DNA from: Syngnathus acus
Lineage: Eukaryota; Chordata; Actinopteri; Syngnathiformes; Syngnathidae
Length of the DNA stretch: 64,000 nucleotides
Reading direction: 5' to 3'
Assembly: GCF_901709675.1 (NCBI RefSeq)
Contig: NC_051089.1
Location: forward strand, 9,421,476 to 9,485,475
The notes beneath the pieces were generated by a model. It did not search any database, was not told the origin of the DNA, and saw only the letters and a list, made by a program, of their open reading frames with translations. A program made the position numbers and the translations under genes. Positions 47,066-64,000 of this stretch are shown piece after piece. How positions within the stretch are numbered: position 1 is the stretch's first letter; every line of letters starts with the position of its first letter.

Positions 47066-48079
47066 CAGGGGTCGGGAACCTATGGCTCGCGAGCCATATA
47101 TGGCTCTTTTGGTGACTGCGTTTGTTTGAAGTCATAAATAATTTTGTTACATTATCAAAGTAAAAAATAGATCTACTGAAATCAAAATATTAAATTAGCT
47201 TTCAAAATATAAAATATGATCACGTCTGAAATCCACGGTTGCGTCATATCAACCAATCTCAGCTGCCCTTCGGTGTCGCCAGGTCGGACAAAAAAAGCGC
47301 GATTTTTATTGGACAATACGGGGCCGCTTTATTTCAAATTTCAGCTAGCTAGCTAGTGTGTGCCAGGCTAGCAAGAAAGATGGCGAAGAGTAAAAAAGAC
47401 GACGATTACCGAACTTTTCAGAGTGAGTGGACCGAAGAATTCGCATTTTGTGGAGAGAGGAGGCTTTGCTACGTGCCTCATATGCAATGACAAAATTGCA
47501 TCAATGAAACCCTCCAATATCAAGCGCCATTTTGAGACACGACCTGCTACATTTGCAACCAAATACCAAGCTAGTCAACAGCAACTCCGTGTACGGACCA
47601 AACAAGGTGACTTTAATTCAGCTCGTTTTACTGGCGCATTAGCAATTGTGAGGAACGGAAAGCCATTCACTGATGGCGAGTATTTCAACATTTATGCTTG
47701 ATGTGGCTAATGAACTTTTTGACGACTTCACAGATAAAGAAAAGATACTCAAAGGGATAAAAGACATGCCTCTGATGAGGAGAGCCTCAACGCCTGCATG
47801 AAGCTCAACCTCACCGCATATCAACCGGACTACAAAGCCATCAGCAAAACGATGCAGCCCCAGAAGTCTCATTAATGGTGAGTGTTTTTTTCTAAGCTTC
47901 AATATAGAAAAAAATATTAAAAAGAATACATTAGTACACTCAAAAATCGTTGGTCTTATTAAAATACATGCATTTAATTGTAGTTAGCCCATCCTTTTTT
48001 AATGGTATGGCTCTCACAGGAAACTATTTTTAAAAAATGGGCATTTATGACTGTCCGCCAAAAAGGTTCCCGACCCCTG
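47066..48079 (+). mobile_element. Internally deleted hAT transposon with degraded transposase
   Basis: A 1014-bp element bounded by 15-bp perfect terminal inverted repeats, CAGGGGTCGGGAACC at 47066-47080 and its complement at 48065-48079. The flanking octamers ATTTAAAG and CTTTAAGG match at 6 of 8 positions, as expected for an aged 8-bp target duplication. Inside are remains of a hAT transposase of the ZBED/GTF2IRD2-like group: MAKSKKDDDYRTFQSEWTEE from 47380, then after a frameshift FATCLICNDKIASMKPSNIK (BED-type zinc finger), ALAIVRNGKPFTDGEY, a shifted LDVANELFDDFTDKEKILKG, and finally a C-terminal LTAYQPDYKAISKTMQPQKS. The catalytic core between these is deleted, so the copy is dead. It sits between the 3' ends of ripor1 and vrk3. 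Confidence 0.93.
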
Positions 48080-48276
48080 CTTTAAGGTAAAAGGCTGCAA
48101 TTTAATTATACATCCAATCATGACACTAGTTTCACTAGCAGCTGCATTAAATCAATAAAAACTATAAAAATAAACACTGAAGTGAGAATTAAAACCCTTA
48201 TTTTATATCCGCAGTCAGTCTTCACGGCATTGTGAAATATTTGCAATTCACATTGTGTCCTCCTTTACATTCTTTG

Positions 48277-51200
48277 CTAAAACGTGAGGGCGCTTTTCAC
48301 TGAGCCCCCCATATGCGACAAAGCTATGGCGAGCGTGGCTTTCAGTTCCGAGTAGTCCGGCTGATCCGTGTACTGCAGATTGGCCACCGAGCTCACGTAG
48401 CTCTGAAATGTACCTAAGTAACAAAACATGAAGGTGCAAGCTTTTAATCACTGACTTGCTGTGAACATTATAAATATTTACTTACTCGAAACTTTATTCT
48501 TTCCGAAACAGTAACTCAACAGTGCTGGAACGTCGTCTAAGTATCTGAAATAACAACACATATAGTATGAGAGAATACACCGTAACAACAGTACAAAACA
48601 TGCAGCCCAAAAATTAAGAACAGTTTCAAATACCAAAACAAAGGCTCACCTCTGTTTGAGGCAAGAAACCTGGTCGGGATCAGTGAGAGCGCTCCACGGC
48701 AGCTTGCCCGTGTGCCACTGCAGCATGCAGTAGGCCAGAGACTGCAGGTCACTGCGCCGTGACGGCGCTAAAAGAACACATCTTGAATTAAGCGCTGCTT
48801 CTTAAGCTTTAAACACAGAGTAAGTAGCACCTCCCCCCAAAATACTCCTTAAAAGTTCAGGTGGAGGGTTTGTTGTGGTTTACATTGGTGCCCTTATGCC
48901 ACATATGGGGGCAAGTCTAAGAATGTGAACTCACCTGCTCCGGCATGAGAATCAATGCTGATGAATTCCAGCGATCCTTCGTGTGGCTCTTGGAAGCCTT
49001 GGCGATGTACCACGTGGCGTCCACCGGGACAGTAGCGCGAGGTGTGATAGTATCCCACTAAAAATATCTGAAGGCAGAAACACAAAAAAACAAGACACAT
49101 AGACGTATGCAAATGCAAGACAGAAGCACACGCACACTCAGACACCGCAGTGGGTGCTCCACACAGAAGCCAGTCTTAGCGAGCGTTCTCCCGACCTGCG
49201 TGGGGTATCCCGCTTGGATGTAGATGTTTTCAGCGTTGATGTCCGCGTGCACGTACTCGTTGGAATGGATGTAGTGCAGTACATCCAACTGCAAAAGGGA
49301 CGCACAACACGTCGGCTTCAAGCGTCAAGGGCGAGGGGGGGCAAACTGGGCAAAGGATGCTCGCTCACTATTCTGCAGGCAAGATGGATGACCGTCTTCT
49401 CGGGAAGATGATTGTTGTCCATGATGGAGTGAAGCGACTGGCCCATGGCGGGAAAAACCAAGAACCTACAAAAATGGTTAGCCACTCTCTGCAAACGGAA
49501 TGTGAGAGCCTGGTTGCAAAGTTGATAGGCGCACCTGTAAGAATCTGTGTGACCGAAGCTGACGCAGGAAGGAATTCCAAGGAAGTCCAAGCCGTGTTGT
49601 CTGATCCACTTGTTCACTACAGGGAACATGCACATTCACGTATCACCCAACAATTTTACTTTAATTGACACACTAACCATTTATTTTTTTGTAAAATCAA
49701 ATGCTCACCATATGAAGGCTTTGCAGCCCTCTGCAGGAAGTTCTGCTCCTTGTAGATTCTTCCTCGTACGGCACCCTGGAATTCAGACGCTCAGCTCTTT
49801 ACTCAAAGACTTGGATATCGTTGTGGTTGCAGAAAAGTTGCGGCGTCTCAAAATATTTCCACAGTTCTTAAATTGCAGCGAGTTCATTATGTGTGTGAGG
49901 GTCAGTGGCCAAGTGTGCGGCGCCGGCTGAGTTTTGTTTCAAAACGAAATATTCTACTCACCAATTTAAGGATATAAGCGGATTCCTTCGAGGAGGTCGT
50001 TGAGCCTTTGGGCACAACTGAGAGAAAATGCACATTGTACAGTTGGCACAGCCGGAATGCGCTTTCATTGACTGGCAGACATGACAAGTGCAGCGTTACC
50101 TTCATACAGGAGCTCTGTTGGGATCTGACTGAGCAGCTTGACCAGCGTCCACTTCCTGCCCGTGGTGTCCATTAGCTCCTTGCCGTCCTCCAGTCGCTCC
50201 ACGGCGGCCACCTTTTTGGCTTTGTTCTGTCCTCTGCCTGCGTAGACGAGCACATCCATCCATTCGGATGAAACGAGAGCACGGACAAACATTCCAATCG
50301 GTTTTATTTGGCACGTATACGAATATACGTGTACTGTAACTGGCTCGGACAGTGCCACAACTATGGCTCTGTCAGACCACCACCCAAAAAGGCTGCTGTG
50401 GACATTGCGCGTGTATTGTTCACCTTTGGACGGAGATTTAGAGGTTGGTGAGGAAAGTGGAGAAACGACTGGCGGGCCGTCCACAGTGGATTCCGCTGCG
50501 GTCCTCATGGTTACATTTGTCATCTCCCCTTCTTCCGCAGGCTGCAAGAGCGTTCCTCTGCCCCTTCCTGTGGGTAACGTTGATGGATGAGATGTGGCTG
50601 TCTACCATAGAAAATGAATTGTTTGTTATTTTTTGTCTTTCGAGCTTACCAGGTCTGGGGGATTTCAAGATGGGTGAGGGGGAGGCCTCAGCAGCTGTTG
50701 ACTTCTTTACACGTTTGACTGGAGTTTGCTTTGGTGAAGACGTGTTGTTTTCTATTAAAAAGAAAAATACCAGTGGAAATCACAATTTTATTAATCTGTA
50801 TAAATGTGATATCGTTAGCCTAGAACCACAATAGCCTAAGTAATTTGATGATACACAAGTACATGAATAAAGAAGCTGAGACGTGATTAAAAAAAAAAAG
50901 ATAATACATAAAAAAAAGAAACACCATAATAACTGGGTAATTATTACCTTGTGCCACTGGAGGTGGATCTTCTTTTACATTTAATTTGACTTCCCTGTCC
51001 AGGCGGAGGGCGTTACGAGTCTTACGTACAGGGCGTGGAGAAATGACACTTTCGTGCACTGTAGAAGAAGAAAAATGTTGATGTGCTTGGTATTAATTGT
51101 CCCCCTCAATGAAACCATTTTACTTTTGCTAAAGAGAAATTCTCATCTTAGGTGTGCAGTTAATCCTACCGTCTGTGGCCTCGTAACATATGTTGGACGC

Positions 51201-52148
51201 TTGGCTAATGGCTTCATCCCCTTTAGGGGGAGGGAAATTTGGAGACGGTTTGATGGCCTCAAGTGCTGATGCATCGCTGGCACAAGGAATTTTCTCCCCA
51301 CATGAAGGACAAAATTTAAAACTAGACTGCAGCTTTGCGCCGCACTGAGGGCAGAATCGGAACGTCGTTCTGCAAGAGAACATACAGACATTAGCATACA
51401 ATGTAGCTGAGGAATAAAATATCACAATCAGATGGTTTGGAATCAAGTGAAAATAACACAGCTCTACAACCTAACTCAAGGCGTGCCAAATGACCAGGAC
51501 CATATGCATGCATTTGGAAAGCTTTTTTTTTATATATTTTTTTATTAAATATCATTACCATTTTTAAGGTCCACATTCTTGAGACATTGTAACGCCAATG
51601 AGTCACATGGTTGGTTGCCAGCGGTTTATATGTTAATAGCTGCGTGTGTGTGGTTATTTTGAAGCGACATTAAATTTACTTAAACAGGTTTGATTAGTGA
51701 TTGCATTGTAGCGAAGTGGCATTTATTCAGTATTGTACGATGAGAAGGTCACGTCTGAGAGCTACTGTATATCAACGCTATTATTACAAACCCAGATTAG
51801 CTAACATACGGTATTGACATGCCAGTTATGTACAGTGAGTGTACATGATAAATTCCGTTCGGTTATTGTGAAAGGACAATTAACATATAGCACATCAAAA
51901 CCACAACCAGCTTGAAATAACAACAAATAATGCAAACAACAGCGATCAAACATGTCCGTCGCTGTGAACAACATTACGAGCCAAGTGAGCTACGCGAAAA
52001 TATATAACTTCCTATCCTCTGAAATGTGTCGACGCTATTAGCGTAGTTAGCATCTACAAGAGATGAAGCTTGTATCTATAATCTAAAAAAAAAAAAAATG
52101 TATAAAACCAGATGGATTTAAAAACAACCTTTCCGATCTTCGCTCCAT
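48277..52148 (-). CDS. vrk3: VRK serine/threonine kinase 3 (pseudokinase)
   Basis: Fifteen minus-strand exons: 52148-52129, 51369-51170, 51058-50948, 50751-50650, 50567-50424, 50237-50100, 50017-49962, 49775-49709, 49616-49535, 49465-49369, 49288-49196, 49067-48935, 48767-48650, 48544-48486 and 48413-48277, giving 518 residues (human 474). The N terminus has a double zinc ribbon ([22 protein letters not shown]). A Ser/Pro/Lys-rich nuclear-type linker follows, then the kinase-like domain ([10 protein letters not shown] to the end). VRK3 is a nuclear pseudokinase that activates the phosphatase VHR against ERK. The beta-3 lysine is kept (ILKL). The catalytic loop reads [10 protein letters not shown]: the Asp that human VRK3 has lost is present, but the following Lys is Asn. 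The DFG position reads [15 protein letters not shown] and [13 protein letters not shown] match the family. The exon 1 donor GTTGTT is weak. Confidence 0.95.
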
Positions 52149-52298
52149 GATCAGCTGGTTGTGTTTACAATTTTCTCCTTCGCTGGAATGATTTTGTAGC
52201 AAGGCTGCCCCTATGGGAATGTAAGAGAACTGCAAGCGGGCCGTTGGACCTACGATTTGAATAATTCACTACTTAAAAGACTTGTTTTTCATGTTCAT

Positions 52299-52304
52299 TT
52301 TATT
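52299..52304 (-). terminator. rab27a: Candidate poly(A) signal of rab27a
   Basis: AATAAA on the minus strand about 1.1 kb after the rab27a stop codon and only about 150 bp upstream of the vrk3 ATG. The intervening 52305-53425 is AT-rich and would be the rab27a 3' UTR. Confidence 0.45.
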
Positions 52305-53425
52305 AAAAAGGACAAAGCGTTATATATTTTCTAAAAAAAATTAACAAATTTTCTAATGTAAAAGGCACAAATTCTGTTTGTATTTTCATTACTTAAATCA
52401 GTAGAAGGGCAATCTGTTTTACACCAAACATGCATGCCTTAACTATACTTTTTGTGATTTTTATCTTTGTAAAACAGTTGCAAGTGTAAAGATGATTCAT
52501 AAAATTATATACATTGAGTATAAGTACACACGTATGGTCTATAAATACATGTCAAATAAGCATAATTTGAAATGCAAAGTATGCAGTTAAGTATTGCATT
52601 GCTTCTCCAAACGAAAGAGCAAGAATAAGCTTTTCAATTTTAAAAAAAAAACTGAATGTTACATATATTTTGCTTTAAATGTACGTATAATGTACGTAGA
52701 TTGAAAGACGTATTCAACAGTCAGTACACAAAAATATGAATTTTCTTTTGACATTGTAATTTTTCTCTGTTTCTGTATGTCTTACAGGACAAATTTCTTT
52801 TTATTGTTATGGACAGCAATGATGCCAAATAATTAAAGTCCACAATCTACTGTAATTGTTATTGCACATAAATGGCTAGCCAAGTCTGAGAGATGCTAAA
52901 AATGTATCTTGTGTCTACTATAACAACAAAATGAGCTAACTGAATTGATAACATACAGAGTTTATGTGGAGGAGTAAACAACATGGCACAAGTGTTGATG
53001 CTCAATATCAAACGATCTGAATACTGAAAGGTTTGAGCAAGATTCTAACTGCAACATGAAATTCAGCAGGACAAACTTTCCTAGAAGTATATAAGCTGGA
53101 AGTACATGTAGAGATTTAAATTGTGTATTTATGGCCTATGTGGTATGGCAACTCACTTTGCTGAATTACCATCTATATTCCTGAAAATGAATTTAGCTTC
53201 ACAATTGGACATTTCAGCAATATTGTACATAAATATCCACCACCCCAAGTAACAAATGTCCATCTATGACTGGAAAGGTCAATAAGCGACATACAGTACG
53301 ACTACACGGTATCCCAACAAAATATCACCAATCGGCAGTTTTACAGGGGAGCCACTTGGTATGTTTGAACTGAAACAGATTCCACTCTGTCCTATTTTAT
53401 GTATTTCACTGACACCTCCGCACTC

Positions 53426-60600
<7,175 letters not shown>

Positions 60601-60641
60601 ATTGTGATAAATATGTTTATTTACTTCCAGAACTTTGTTGG

Positions 60642-60647
60642 TTTATT
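60642..60647 (-). terminator. pigbos1: Candidate poly(A) signal of pigbos1
   Basis: AATAAA 14 nt downstream of the pigbos1 stop, with a second copy about 25 nt further on. Confidence 0.5.
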
Positions 60648-60660
60648 CCATTGTAATATT

Positions 60661-60837
60661 TTAGCTTGATGAATTCTTTCCACCAGTTCTGTTCGATTGT
60701 AGTGCCACATCCTGGTTCTGTGGCGTTGTGGTTTTTGGCACTGCGTCAAAGTAAGGTCTGTAGATATAGAAACCACCAGCCATTCCAAGCACTGTGGCAA
60801 AAGCCATCTGTGTGAAAGGGATTTTTCTTCGAAGCAT
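60661..60837 (-). CDS. pigbos1: PIGBOS1 mitochondrial microprotein
   Basis: A 58-codon open frame on the minus strand, ATG at 60837 and TAA at 60663-60661. It begins MLRRKIPFTQ and continues FATVLGMAGGFYIYRPYFD, which matches the N-terminal transmembrane segment of vertebrate PIGBOS1 (RR near the start, FATVLGxAGGxYI, P and F after it) in sequence, position and length (human 54 residues). A hydrophilic C-terminal tail rich in Thr, Gln, Asn and Ser follows. PIGBOS1 sits in the outer mitochondrial membrane, contacts CLCC1 in the ER and modulates the unfolded protein response. It lies opposite and upstream of pigb, as its name implies. An acceptor (TTTTTCCAG) at 60888 suggests a spliced 5' UTR. 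Two AATAAA signals follow the stop (60647-60642 and near 60620). The longer overlapping frame 60621-60953 is a shadow. Confidence 0.88.
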   Translation of the reverse strand: MLRRKIPFTQMAFATVLGMAGGFYIYRPYFDAVPKTTTPQNQDVALQSNRTGGKNSSS

Positions 60838-61095
60838 CCCTTTAGCCCCACAATTAGCCCCTTAAGTGTAGAGAGCACAAGGTGGTCCTGGAAAAATAGG
60901 AAGATATTAGAAAAACAAAACACTTTCACGTAAGATATCGCGAGACATTGCACGTTTGCTTAATGGCTGCAAGTATAACTAGAGCTGTCTTGAGTGACAT
61001 GTTGACTTATTTGATTACAGATTACCAATAGTTTCGGTGCTATTTAAACTCACCAAGAAAACATCCAAACCATGTGACTGCAATGTACAAGAGAC

Positions 61096-61225
61096 GAGGG
61101 AGAGGAAACCCCCCCACGACGTTACAAAATCCTCAACAAGAAGGGCATCGAGAAGACCTGTGCTAGCAAGCAGCGCGTGAGCTTCTTCTCCTTTATGGAA
61201 TACAAAATAAACTCCAACGAGTTAG
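61096..61225 (+). other. Unidentified coding-like patch
   Basis: On the plus strand a frame reading ETPPRRYKILNKKGIEKTCA, then SKQRVSFFSF, uses almost only C- or G-ending codons (ATC CTC AAC AAG AAG GGC ATC GAG AAG ACC), unlike the AT-rich surroundings. The opposite strand is also open without a start (LLASTGLLDALLVEDF) and has a donor GTGAGT at 61053-61048, so it could be a pigbos1 5' UTR exon. No protein family was recognised in either direction. Confidence 0.3.
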
Positions 61226-61780
61226 ACATTGACCCCTGCTGGACAGAAATGTACAGTGCACCTAGTTGTCAGGCGATTACCATTCATTCAAATGCAAATG
61301 ATCATAATCTTAAAAAACAACCATTCATACCTACGGAAAATCTGTTTTGGTTTTAAATTCTATATTTTTATATTCATTTTCACTTTTATTATTTAATTTG
61401 ATATCGTCAGTTTTGGTCCTTCATATTGCAGGACGAAAATTACCAAAAGAAAAACTACATAAATGAAAGTTAAAATAAAAACGAATAAAATTGATTAAAA
61501 ATAAATTGAACATACATGGAAATAAAAACGCCAAAAAATATTTTAAAAAGTTACAAAAAAATACAATATAATATTTAAGAATTAAAATCAAATAGTGAAA
61601 TAAATACAAAAATAAATATATAAATACAATTAGATAAGAAATTATATAGATTTTAATGCCTTTTTTCTACTATATTTTCTATTTATTTTATTTTCACCAT
61701 TATGAATTATTTTGGCAATTCTGTTGTTTTATTTCCTTTTTTTAGAAAAAGGATTTCCGAAGTTCAAAATGTAATTGCAA
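61226..61780. other. AT-rich low-complexity intergenic DNA
   Basis: Mainly runs of A and T with ATAAA/TTTTA units, nothing recognised. Confidence 0.6.
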
Positions 61781-61799
61781 CATTATAGCTGTGGAGGGC

Positions 61800-62030
61800 A
61801 GTAATACGCCGAGTTGCGTCTACGCTACCGAAAATCTGAAAGAAGTGCGCGTGCCCATTCACTTCCTGCATGGAGAGTACGCGCGCTGATTAAATGTGTG
61901 CGTAACTTTGTTAAAATAAATGACGGTGTCCCTCAGTGCAACTCTTGTAAAAGAATTCTACTGTGCAAACTAACGTGATCAAACACTTCTGGATGGATGC
62001 ATTGGATAGAAGTCGTTCCCAGAGTATGAC
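61800..62030. promoter_or_regulatory. Presumed bidirectional pigb / pigbos1 promoter
   Basis: A short GC-richer island with CpG-rich GTGCGCGTGCCC and GAGTACGCGCGCTG lies between the divergent pigbos1 and pigb genes. The first pigb exon seems to end at 62094 with donor GG|GTAAGT. It contains an ATG (62031) in a frame that does not continue into PIGB. Confidence 0.45.
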
Positions 62031-62557
62031 ATGCTAGCTCCAGTGGTAGTCGGCTTCCACCCCAGGCTTAGCATCGTACAAAAGTTAAAATCGGGTAAGT
62101 AAAACAATTTTAAGAAAAAAAGTCTTATGCCAACAATAAGCACGATAACAAGTTAAACTAAGGGAAACCAAGGGAGTATGAGTATTTTTTTCTTCTATTT
62201 TTTGACGGTACACCTGTATTGTATGTAGTTTTTTTTGGTGAGCAATTAGCAAAATGCTTTAAAACGTTGATTTAGTATAATGTGGCCCTTTAAAGATTAT
62301 AATTCATTCTTTACGTTATTGTTATTACACAATGTTACAAGAGGTAAATTATCCTTTTAAAAATGTTGTTTAGTTTCAGATTTCAAGCTTATCTACTAAC
62401 TTTTGAGATCGTTTTAAAGTTGCCATTGTCTGTCTTGACATTTTCCAGTCTTCAACGTCACATCTTTTGTACATCTTTTTAATTTCCACTTTTATCTCTC
62501 ACCAGACAGGTAAACACATGTCTTCAGCATTCACACCTAAGGACACGACGACAACAT

Positions 62558-64000
62558 ATGGAGACTTTCAGACAGCGTTTGACGTTCAGGACAAGCAAGG
62601 AGGATGTCAAACTAAGGAAAAGAAAGTCCGTATTGTACACAAAGGAGATTGACACTCATGATAAGACAGGTGGGCTACCTTGTTGGAATCTGTTCAGTGC
62701 ATAATGTGCCATATTTCACTTTGGCTAGCAACGTTGAAATGTTTGAATGAAGTAATTCATTACATTAACTGTAAATTGATAACAACATGCTAATGCCAGC
62801 ATTTTGTAAAGCTGTTATTCCCAACTCTGGTAATTGTGGTTTTTCACTCTACTGTAATTTTTTTCCCCCTCTCCATACAGAAGTGCTGAGGGTTGCTGCG
62901 TTTTGTGTCCTTTTTCGTGCCTTGAACTGTTTCCTGGTTCAGACCAGCTTTGTCCCGGATGAGTACTGGCAGGGTGTAGAAGTCGCCCATCACATGGTTT
63001 TCAAATATCCTTTCAACTCAAATCATTCAAATTTTTTTAGTTTTTGTCCTCCTGGGCATCAAGACATGAGATCGAGTACATAACCCCGACCCGGCCCCAG
63101 GAAATTAGATTTACAATCAAGTTTGTTAAAAAAAAAACTTAACAATGTGACTTATGGCCATCTGACATGGGAATGGAAGGAAGGCATAAGAGGCTTCACC
63201 TATCCACTCTTTTTTGCCATCATCTATAAAGTCCTGCACTGGATACACTGCGACTCCGTTTATCTGCTGGAAAGTGTCGGCTACAGTTTTTGTCTGCCCA
63301 GATATGATTTGTTTTTTGAATGACTTTGTTTTCCCTGCAGATATGGATGCCCCGACTACTTCATGCACTCGTCACTGCTTTTGTGGACGTTAAATTCTTT
63401 TTCTTCATGAAAACGCTGGAAGATCACAAAACGGCAAAATGGACGGTAACGACAGTACGCGTCTTTTTTCAGGTTGAATGTCACTTCTGTTGGATGTTGA
63501 CTGTGTTCCCTCCCGTGCGTGTGCAGTTCTTCTGCCATCTGTGCTCGTGGTTCACGTGGTTCTGCTGCACCAGAACGCTAAGCAACAGCGCGGAGACCAA
63601 CATCACTTACCTGGCTCTGTGCTACTTCCCCCTGCCAGGATCCAAAACAAGCAGCAGGTCTACTTGACGTAAACGTCCGTCTTTCTCGATGTGCCTTCGG
63701 TTCTTGGCTGACACCTTGTTTTGTGTTTTTTGTCCCCTTCAAGTAAAAAGTATTTGAGCCTTGTTGCCTTGGCGATCATTGTTCGAACGACGGCACTGAT
63801 TGTCTGGCTTCCGTTAGTGGCTTATCACTTCTGGCAGGACAAAAACAAACTGAAGCTCATGGTTCATGACTACATTCCCATCGGGTTAGTTGCATTTGGA
63901 TTTCACAGCTGCATGTTTCAGGTTCATGTTTGTTTGCTTAATAGTAACACTGTGTTTTGTGTTTTAGGGTTACAGCCGTTGTGATTTCAACCATAATCGA
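62558..64000 (+). CDS. pigb: GPI mannosyltransferase 3 (PIG-B), 5' part
   Basis: Exons 62558-62669, 62881-63004, 63152-63275, 63341-63445, 63527-63657, 63744-63884 and 63968 to the window edge, continuous in frame for 256 residues. PIG-B is the ER membrane enzyme (GT22 family) that adds the third mannose to the GPI anchor. The luminal catalytic motif [11 protein letters not shown] (Asp64-Glu65) follows the first membrane segment. [37 protein letters not shown] and [14 protein letters not shown] match the family. The start [10 protein letters not shown] is the first ATG in the frame that flows into the conserved region. Intron 2 (63005-63151) begins ATATCCTTT and ends AC, an AT-AC U12 intron that restores MVF-NYGHLTW exactly. 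Exon 3 ends two codons later than in human (LLES). The gene is cut by the window edge. Confidence 0.94.
63005..63151 (+). other. pigb: AT-AC (U12-type) intron of pigb
   Basis: 147-nt intron with donor ATATCCTTT, matching the U12 consensus, a branch sequence ACTTAAC at 63137-63143 about 9 nt before the end, no polypyrimidine tract, and terminal AC (63150-63151). No GT-AG alternative keeps the reading frame and the conserved residues. Confidence 0.88.

Noticed and set aside
60621-60953. 110-codon minus-strand frame over pigbos1
   Set aside because: Overlaps the PIGBOS1 frame, includes intron-like sequence before an acceptor, and has no recognisable similarity.

Overview
The window is vertebrate nuclear DNA, almost certainly from a ray-finned (teleost, probably percomorph-like) fish. 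Its genes have short GT-AG-type exons, compact introns and vertebrate-specific families. It also carries degraded copies of a dispersed repeat of the kind common in fish genomes (ATCCATCCATTTT-type ends). All exon boundaries were read by eye from splice sites, frame continuity and remembered family sequences; no alignment was run.

Layout, left to right: (1) 5' half of gnao1, exons 1-3, minus strand, entering from the left edge (1138-3884). (2) tradd, complete, minus (6640-8870). (3) ogfod1, complete in 13 coding exons, minus (11379-15054). (4) nudt21, complete in 7 coding exons, minus (16507-18149), with a tandemly duplicated 3' UTR. (5) The C-terminal half of a CARMIL2-like gene, minus (20538-25381), without the PH/LRR half. 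(6) ctcf, complete, plus (28643-32528; 11 zinc fingers, one GC-AG intron). (7) ripor1 (FAM65A), plus (38916-45802), with a coding minisatellite and no C-terminal ARM-like region. (8) An internally deleted hAT transposon (47066-48079). (9) vrk3, complete pseudokinase gene in 15 coding exons, minus (48277-52148). (10) rab27a, complete, minus (53426-55399). (11) pigbos1, a 58-codon mitochondrial microprotein gene, minus (60661-60837). (12) 5' part of pigb, plus (62558 to the right edge), containing an AT-AC (U12-type) intron.

The order joins blocks that in human lie on 16q13-q22 (GNAO1, OGFOD1, NUDT21, TRADD, CTCF, CARMIL2, RIPOR1), 19q13 (VRK3) and 15q21 (RAB27A, PIGBOS1, PIGB). The two genes flanking ctcf are both shortened relative to the mammalian forms. 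The pigb/pigbos1 pair is head to head around 61.80-62.03 kb, as in mammals. These genes do not form one pathway: they cover G-protein signalling, TNF-receptor signalling, ribosomal protein hydroxylation, 3'-end processing, actin capping, chromatin architecture, Rho inhibition, vesicle exocytosis, ER-mitochondria contact and GPI-anchor synthesis. The main points of interest are the truncations, unusual introns, the microprotein, a candidate alternative ripor1 exon and an unexplained coding-like patch near 61.1 kb.
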